Shown one piece after another: positions 58,406 through 64,000 of a DNA stretch of 64,000 bases (positions are counted from its first letter, which is position 1; each line of letters begins with the position of its first letter). Origin of the DNA: Croceimicrobium sp965656185 (GTDB taxonomy: Bacteria > Bacteroidota > Bacteroidia > Flavobacteriales > Schleiferiaceae); assembly GCA_965656185.1 (NCBI GenBank), contig CBFHJH010000005.1, positions 1 through 64,000 of the forward strand, in the 5' to 3' direction. The notes beneath the pieces were generated by a model that saw only the letters and a program-made list of their open reading frames with translations, ran no database searches and was not told the origin of the DNA. The translations under genes were made by a program, and so were the position numbers.

Positions 58406-61400
58406 TTAGAAGTCGGTGCTGAGTGACACGTAAAAAATGCTGGGCAGCACGATACCATCTTCAATACCCCAGGCCCAATCGGCTCGGATGTAATAGCCGA
58501 ACAAACGACTACGCAGACCCACTCCTGTTCCCATGATCACGGGCTCCTTCTGCGAGTCCAGCACAATCTCCCCACCCGAACCAAGCGGTATGGTGCGCGT
58601 GTTGATCGCATTTTCCCGATCCCAAGGACTAGGACCATTCCACGCTGTTCCTACATCGGCAAAACCGATAATCATCAAATTATTGAGAAAGTCATTACGG
58701 ATAGGACGATTGGCCAAATAGCTGATAAAAGGCCAACGGATTTCTGAATTGATCAGAGCAAACTGATTCCCATTGCGCACATTTTGGAAAAAGCCCCGCA
58801 TATTGGTCACCAAGGTTTGGAAGACATAATTATTCTCGGTGGCAATGGGTGTACTTTGATCTAAACGCGGCGAAAACTCATTATCTACGCCACCCATAAT
58901 ATGAATCAGTTTCTCGGGCCCAAAGGAAGTGCCAAAGGCCGCTCGATTGGCCCAGATCATATTGCGATGAATGATAGTATAATGTCTCAGGTCAAAACCA
59001 GCCGTATATAAGCCGCTATTCGATTTAGTAAGATTGCGATAGTACTCAGCGAAAACCTTATACCTCAAACCGGCGTACAGGTTAAGGCCGATCTTGCGGG
59101 AGTTATCATAAACGTAGGCTGCGCGAGCAATGGCGTAATCGGTGTAGGTAATAGGATCGTCGATCTGGTTAAAGTCTGTGGCCAACCTAATGTTCTCATC
59201 GATCCGATATCCCGCGGTAAGGTGTAATCCGGCTACCGGATTAAAAGGATAGACCACCTTGTAATTGAATTCATTATTAATAAGGCGTCTGAAGTTATTC
59301 AGGGCCAGAAATTGCACCTGGGAACGACGGGTGTAGGTATAGAATTTATCCCAGCGGTCTTTGTAATCGGCCACCCCTACCAAGAATTCGGCATTGGGCG
59401 TTAATGAGGTACCCGGTAAAGGTTGAAAAGTAGTGCGTACCCCGGCCACAATACGATAATCGTGCATCAGGTCCATCACCCCCACCTTAAAGTTCATATT
59501 AAAACCTTGATTAAGTATGTCGCTACTTACAAAACCGGTGAAAGGCTGGTACTGCGGATTATCGAACATATTGTCGAAACGCACCGTAAAATTGTCTTGA
59601 AAAAAGGACAAGAAGTAATTTCGAACCGGAGGGATTTCGAGGTCGTCGCCACTTTCGGCTACTACTTCACTAAGCCCACCACCCGGTAGCAGTGGTACCT
59701 TCTGCGCTTCTGGTAAGGTGTCGCGCTTGGCTTTGGCTTGATTCTTCGGCTCTTGATAAAACTTGTAGTCGTAAATATTTACCGGCAATTGCTCTCGACG
59801 CACCCCCGGATAATAGAGGGGCTTATACTCCATTTTATAAACCGGCGCTTCTTCCTCCCCTTCCTGCATGGCCATGGCGTTACTCTCCACCTTTAAGGGA
59901 CTAATCCCCAATTCTTCAAGACTAGGGTAAGTTTCTGTGTAAACGCGGTAGCGGCCATCTTGTAAATAAATACTGGTAGACAAGTTTTCCTCGGTGGCCA
60001 AATGCTGGTCTACGATCGAAAAATCGCGATTAGGCAGTTGGTACTCCGAAAAGAAATAATCGTAATGCGTGGTAGTATCAACATAAGCGATAGTAGAGTC
60101 GATCTTGATCAGGTGTTGACGACGAATACCTTCACGCTCCGAATGGAAACTCAGTACCCCTGGACTAAATTCTTGCAAACCATGTTCCCGCACCCCTTCA
60201 GAGGTGGTCATGCGCCAGATCGATAAAGTATCTTGACCCAACTCCCGGTTCTCGGTGGCAAAAAGATCCAAGTCGGCCGTGCTAATAGAACGACGATCAT
60301 TAGGAATAAGGCTATCCATTGGACGGTTCGAAGCCCAAGCGATTCGTTTGCCATTATCAAAAAAGGTGGGGTCTATATCATCATAAATGTCATTGGTTAT
60401 AGCCTGGATCTTTGTGTTCAGGATGGTGTACACGAAGATATCCGACTGACCATTCTTTACGGCCGAAAACAAAAACTGCTTACCGTTGGGAGCATACTGT
60501 AAAGAGACGATCTTATCGAAGCGGTAAAAGGGCTTGGTGGTAAGTTCTTCCTTTTCCAGTTCGTAAATGCTAAACTGCGTAGTTCCCCTCTCTTCCGTAA
60601 ATATGGCCAGGCTTTCGCCTGAAGGATGCCAAGCCAGTAAGGGATAGCTATAATCGGTATTCTGGGCGATGCGATAGCCCCCTTTGTATACCTTGTGTTT
60701 TTTATCTTCTAAACGATCGTAGATGTACACTTTATAACGCGAGAATCGCCGATCTACGTAAGCGATGTAACGTCCGTCCTTACTCATCCGAACGTCGGTT
60801 ATCTCATGGTGTTTCCGCCCTTTGATCAGAGCCGACTTATCCCTAAACTTTTCATTTCCGGAGTAATTGTAGCGCTCTTGGTAAAACTCCTCCCAGTCTC
60901 GGGTCATTTCATCCATATCCTTACCGAGGATGTACACAAACCCACTCTCTATATCTCTATTAACCACCGACATGTAGATGATATTCCGGATCACCTTCTC
61001 CCCGTATGTTTGCTTTACGAAATACCAAAAAGAGTGGCCTGCATACCGGGCATCGAGCTGGGTAAGGGTGTTAATATGCTCGTATTTACCGCTGTAAAAA
61101 CCATCGCGCACCTGTACATCTACGTCGGCATTCCATTCGTCGCCCATAAAGGATACCAGCCCTTCGATATACCAAGCCGGTAAATTCAATAAGGCCGAAT
61201 TAGCAAGAGATTGGGTAAAGCTGCCATAGATCAAATTGCTGAGAACCACCTCAGCCAGACCGGTGCGTAGGGTTTGCTCGAGGTGCTCGTAATTTCCATC
61301 GAAGTATACGAATAGTCGGCGCCCGCTGATACGCGTAACCCCTCCGGTATTATAATCTTCCTCACTTGAGCTATTTACATTACTTTGCTTTAGGTCGGAT

Positions 61401-61726
61401 AAATTATTGAACACTAAGATCTGGATTCGCTCATCTAAAGGGGCGTCTAAATAATTTTCGATGCGGGGTAAATTCTTGTGAGTTAGCCGGGCCACATTCT
61501 CGGCGAGGAACTCATTACCTCGATAAAAGTAGACGTCAAAGGCTTCGAAACGGTAAAACACCCAGTCGAAATCGTCGTATTGAACCCGGTTTTTACCATA
61601 TTCTTGTCTAATCCCATAATAGAATTGTGCTTGTCCTTCTGTAAAAAGAAGAGCAAACAAGATCAGCCAGAAGCCTTTAAAGAAGACAGAGTACGGTTGC
61701 TTCAAGGTAGATTGGATTAGACTCAA
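58406..61726 (-). CDS. Pseudo-peptidase / beta-propeller / outer-membrane barrel fusion protein
   Basis: A 1,106-aa envelope protein in three parts. A signal peptide (ending GQAQ at residue 34) and an N-terminal peptidase-MA-like (gluzincin) region, about 40-290, includes LPAWYIEGLVSFMG, but the HExxH site is replaced by AEVVL (158-162), so it is predicted inactive. A TolB/PD40-type beta-propeller follows (about 300-650; DGRYIAYVDRRF, QFLFSAVKNGQSDIFVY). The C-terminal part (about 710-1106) is an Omp85/surface-antigen-like barrel ending in FYVSLSTDF. It is convergent with nth. Presumably an outer-membrane assembly or transport protein; function unknown. Confidence 0.75.
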   Translation of the reverse strand: MSLIQSTLKQPYSVFFKGFWLILFALLFTEGQAQFYYGIRQEYGKNRVQYDDFDWVFYRFEAFDVYFYRGNEFLAENVARLTHKNLPRIENYLDAPLDERIQILVFNNLSDLKQSNVNSSSEEDYNTGGVTRISGRRLFVYFDGNYEHLEQTLRTGLAEVVLSNLIYGSFTQSLANSALLNLPAWYIEGLVSFMGDEWNADVDVQVRDGFYSGKYEHINTLTQLDARYAGHSFWYFVKQTYGEKVIRNIIYMSVVNRDIESGFVYILGKDMDEMTRDWEEFYQERYNYSGNEKFRDKSALIKGRKHHEITDVRMSKDGRYIAYVDRRFSRYKVYIYDRLEDKKHKVYKGGYRIAQNTDYSYPLLAWHPSGESLAIFTEERGTTQFSIYELEKEELTTKPFYRFDKIVSLQYAPNGKQFLFSAVKNGQSDIFVYTILNTKIQAITNDIYDDIDPTFFDNGKRIAWASNRPMDSLIPNDRRSISTADLDLFATENRELGQDTLSIWRMTTSEGVREHGLQEFSPGVLSFHSEREGIRRQHLIKIDSTIAYVDTTTHYDYFFSEYQLPNRDFSIVDQHLATEENLSTSIYLQDGRYRVYTETYPSLEELGISPLKVESNAMAMQEGEEEAPVYKMEYKPLYYPGVRREQLPVNIYDYKFYQEPKNQAKAKRDTLPEAQKVPLLPGGGLSEVVAESGDDLEIPPVRNYFLSFFQDNFTVRFDNMFDNPQYQPFTGFVSSDILNQGFNMNFKVGVMDLMHDYRIVAGVRTTFQPLPGTSLTPNAEFLVGVADYKDRWDKFYTYTRRSQVQFLALNNFRRLINNEFNYKVVYPFNPVAGLHLTAGYRIDENIRLATDFNQIDDPITYTDYAIARAAYVYDNSRKIGLNLYAGLRYKVFAEYYRNLTKSNSGLYTAGFDLRHYTIIHRNMIWANRAAFGTSFGPEKLIHIMGGVDNEFSPRLDQSTPIATENNYVFQTLVTNMRGFFQNVRNGNQFALINSEIRWPFISYLANRPIRNDFLNNLMIIGFADVGTAWNGPSPWDRENAINTRTIPLGSGGEIVLDSQKEPVIMGTGVGLRSRLFGYYIRADWAWGIEDGIVLPSIFYVSLSTDF

Positions 61727-61765
61727 TATCTTTAACGTAAAATTGTGCTAATTATTTATTGCCTC

Positions 61766-63658
61766 ATGACGAAGATACTTACTCTACCGCGAATCGCCAC
61801 TTTTTGTTTAGCATTAGTCTTCAGCATTAGCGCTGAAGCGCAGTTTAGCTATCAGAAGAAGGTGACCCGAAATATTGAACCGGTGGGGGCCTACCTCCCT
61901 TCTCAAGTAGAAAACACCTACGCCCCGAGTTTGATTCCTGAGGAAATGCCACACCCGGATCATGAATTAGACCGCGAAAAGGCCAAAAGGCTGCCTCTGG
62001 CTCAAAATTTAGGAAAAAACACCGGTGATGTGACCTTAAACGCCAACACTCCCAAGCCCCAAGTGCTGGATTCTCTGGGCGGCAATAATTACAGCGGCTC
62101 GGTGCCAAACGACGATGATTTCGCCATAGGTCGAAACCAACAGATCCTCAGAGTACGTAATTCTACCATTGGCGCTTACGATTACAGCAAAGACAGTCTT
62201 TTATTCGAGCTTACCCTTTTTCGCTTCTATCGTCCTCAGCAGTTTTTACCCGGCAGCAAATACGACCCTCGTGCTATTTACGATCCTTATAAGGATCGTT
62301 TTATCGTGCTCTACCTAAGCGGAAACACTTGGGAGAACTCCAAGATCATTGTTGGCTTTTCGAAGAGCAATGACCTGGCCGATGGTTTCAATATTTACCA
62401 ATTGGACGGAAACCCATTGAACGATAGCACTTGGAGCGACTATCCTCACATTACCATAAGTCGTGAAGATCTCTTTATCACGATGAACACTTTCTACAAT
62501 GGTTCTACCAACAATAGTGGCTACGTACAGTCTACCATTCGACAGCTAGGTAAGCAAGCAGGTTATGATAGCACGGCCTTGACCGAACATTATTATTACA
62601 ACCTAAAACACGGGAATCGCAATCTTTTCAACTGGACCGGCATGGATAGTGGCGGCGAGGAACTTTTACCCCCACCGACTTTATTTATCAGCAACCGGAA
62701 TTTAGATAGCATTAACGACAGCATTTTCGTGGCCTCTATCGACGATATTGCCGCTGGTAACCCCCAGCTCAATTTAGATATTTACACTACCGAAACCCCA
62801 TACGGACTTCCCCCTGAAGCGAGGCAAGCCAATGATCATAAGTTCGATTGTAATGACAGCCGCATCCAGGGAGGATTCTTAGAAAAAGGTCGGATTCAAT
62901 TTGTGGGGAACACCATCACCTCTACTGGAAACTCGGGGATCTACCACGGGATAATCGATCTGCGTAATACCAATCGCTCCAATATTTACTTTAAGATCAT
63001 CAATATGGACCCTATCGATATAGGGTACCCCCAAGTTTCTTATACCGGGAAGTCTGGAGCCGAAATTGAGAGCATCATAAGCTTTAATCACACCGGTGAC
63101 AGTCTAAACGCGGGCTTCTCCTGCCTATTTTTTGATAATGACTCGAGCTATAGCCAGCGCCAGCAAATCGTAGAAGGGGGTGATTATATCGATATCATTA
63201 GCAGTGGCGGCAATCGCAAATATGAAAGATGGGGCGATTATACCGGCAACCAAAAAGCTTACGGGGACACTGGGGTAATTTGGGCGTCTGGCTACCAAGC
63301 TACCAATAATGGGCAACCCCTAACGGTGATCGCTAAATTGCGCAGTCCCAATTGGAACCAAGCTGCCCCCAGCGACGTGGGTTTAGAAGAGCAAGAAAGC
63401 AGCCTGATAAGTTTAGCACCAAATCCGGTATACCAGTGGTTCGAATTAGAGATCGAGCGCGAAGCGGAAGAAATTCTGACCTTTAGCTTATGGTCTGCCG
63501 ACGGGCGCCAGGACTATTTCCAAACTGAGGATCAAGCCTTTGCCGGAACCAATCGTTTCCGATTCCGCACCGATCGACTGCCAGCCGGGCTCTACCTATT
63601 GCAAGTGCGCGCTGCTTCTGGTGAAATGATCGCTCAGGAAAAGATCATTAAACGGTAG
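61766..63658 (+). CDS. Secreted protein with T9SS type A sorting domain
   Basis: A 630-aa secreted protein. Signal peptide MTKILTLPRIATFCLALVFSISAEAQ. The central part (about residues 100-500) is a beta-rich domain with segments such as YDPRAIYDPYKDRFIVLYLSGN, SWSDYPHITISREDLFITMN and RKYERWGDYTGNQKAYGD, resembling propeller-type secreted proteins. The last ~75 residues form a T9SS type A sorting domain (ISLAPNPVYQWFELEIE to IIKR), recognised by PorU encoded at 5417. The ATG at 61766 is preferred over one 21 nt upstream. The domain function is not recognised. Confidence 0.85.
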   Translation: MTKILTLPRIATFCLALVFSISAEAQFSYQKKVTRNIEPVGAYLPSQVENTYAPSLIPEEMPHPDHELDREKAKRLPLAQNLGKNTGDVTLNANTPKPQVLDSLGGNNYSGSVPNDDDFAIGRNQQILRVRNSTIGAYDYSKDSLLFELTLFRFYRPQQFLPGSKYDPRAIYDPYKDRFIVLYLSGNTWENSKIIVGFSKSNDLADGFNIYQLDGNPLNDSTWSDYPHITISREDLFITMNTFYNGSTNNSGYVQSTIRQLGKQAGYDSTALTEHYYYNLKHGNRNLFNWTGMDSGGEELLPPPTLFISNRNLDSINDSIFVASIDDIAAGNPQLNLDIYTTETPYGLPPEARQANDHKFDCNDSRIQGGFLEKGRIQFVGNTITSTGNSGIYHGIIDLRNTNRSNIYFKIINMDPIDIGYPQVSYTGKSGAEIESIISFNHTGDSLNAGFSCLFFDNDSSYSQRQQIVEGGDYIDIISSGGNRKYERWGDYTGNQKAYGDTGVIWASGYQATNNGQPLTVIAKLRSPNWNQAAPSDVGLEEQESSLISLAPNPVYQWFELEIEREAEEILTFSLWSADGRQDYFQTEDQAFAGTNRFRFRTDRLPAGLYLLQVRAASGEMIAQEKIIKR

Positions 63659-63680
63659 GAAGAGGAGATGTGAGACCGTG

Positions 63681-63840
63681 CCTACGCCTAAGCTTCGGCA
63701 GCCGGGGAACGCTGCGCTAACAGGGAGGCCCACCTACGCCAAAGCTACGGCAAGCAAGCTGGGGGAGCATGGGGGCTGGGCACGCTACGCTAGCATGGAG
63801 GCCCGCCTCCGCTAAAGTTTCGGGGAGCAAGCGGGGAGGC
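63681..63840. repeat. Degenerate intergenic direct/palindromic repeats
   Basis: CCTACGCCTAAGCTTCGGC (63681), CCTACGCCAAAGCTACGGC (63733) and CCTCCGCTAAAGTTTCGGG (63806) recur, and ACGCTGCGCTAA (63709) recurs as ACGCTACGCTAG (63782), both 73 bp apart. The unit is therefore about 73 bp and is more GC-rich than the surroundings. The cores are imperfect palindromes. The rest of 63659-63934 holds no gene that can be supported. Confidence 0.65.
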
Positions 63841-63934
63841 TTGGTGCTTAGGACGCATAGGCCTGATTTCGGCTTTGACCTAGGCAAACCCCCGAACAAA
63901 GCGTTTTCGCTATGTAAGCTGCTCTACTCTCTCT

Positions 63935-64000
63935 TTACAGCTTCTCGGCTAGCTGTAGCATTTTCTGCTCTACTGCATCCGAATCCCAATTTTGGTGGAT
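63935..64000 (-). CDS. C-terminal end of an unidentified protein (partial)
   Basis: The minus strand has an open frame from the window edge to a TAA at 63937-63935, giving the last 21 residues ending SDAVEQKMLQLAEKL. The composition is that of a helical protein C-terminus, and the stop is followed by the repeat cluster, as expected for a gene end. The rest lies outside the window, so no family can be named. Confidence 0.5.
   Translation of the reverse strand: MHQNWDSDAVEQKMLQLAEKL

Noticed and set aside
63717..63899. 60-aa minus-strand ORF in the end repeats
   Set aside because: It lies in the repeat cluster, has no start context, and its Pro/Gly/Cys-rich composition is typical of translated repeats.

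Overview
The window is a chromosomal segment of a Bacteroidota bacterium, most likely a marine-type member of the Flavobacteriales (Cryomorphaceae/Schleiferiaceae-like; the family assignment is an inference). The evidence is the 16S rRNA 5' end, the type IX secretion (T9SS) and gliding genes porU, porV, sprF/porP and gldJ, two proteins with T9SS sorting domains, promoters of the Bacteroidota form (TTTG, about 19 nt, TAnnTTTG), and almost no Shine-Dalgarno sequences.

Layout. 1-630: 5' end of a 16S gene read leftward, with three stacked rRNA promoters. 633-9271 (minus): an SDR, then porU-porV-cdd-pdhA-pdhC, which links T9SS sortase and shuttle genes to cytidine deaminase and pyruvate dehydrogenase E1-alpha/E2. 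9477-13391 (plus): sprF-gldJ-murF. 13445-21731: acyl-CoA dehydrogenase (minus), then anmK, an amino-acid dehydrogenase, nhaD, and an exbB-exbD-tonB-folC run. 21715-28796: an XRE repressor divergent from an envelope-stress operon (YbjN-like, PspA, DUF4178, Arg/Gly/Ser-tailed lipoprotein, DUF350, membrane spermidine-synthase-like, SpeD), followed directly by a secreted asparaginase. 28901-33153: tRNA-Val, small orphan genes, and an ECF sigma factor with a membrane partner and a TraB/GumN protein. 33222-37698: yifB, a small orphan, recA and a TPR lipoprotein. 37693-43693: GDPD lipoprotein, a mitochondrial-type 2,4-dienoyl-CoA reductase, oligopeptidase B, a GT-C glycosyltransferase and an ArsC-like protein. 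43693-49653: a very large T9SS type B substrate, prfB and lpd (PDH E3). 49733-58399: hybrid histidine kinase, pabB, tilS, dsbD and nth. 58406-63658: a pseudo-peptidase/beta-propeller/outer-membrane-barrel protein and a T9SS type A secreted protein. The window ends with a degenerate intergenic repeat cluster and the last 21 codons of a minus-strand gene.

The most interesting system is the PspA-polyamine operon at about 22.5-27.8 kb. Its parts parallel the E. coli yjfIJKLMC cluster, but the glutathionylspermidine-synthase-like gene is replaced by a membrane-anchored aminopropyltransferase plus a minimal SpeD. It sits opposite an XRE regulator whose promoter is near consensus and overlaps a pseudo-palindromic operator. 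The comparative-genomic association of PspA with polyamine enzymes is known in outline; the Bacteroidota version, its regulator and its lipoprotein look little studied. Other points are an Fe-S-less Nth, a prfB without the programmed frameshift, a terminator abutting the murF start codon, and a degenerate metalloprotease fused to a propeller and barrel.
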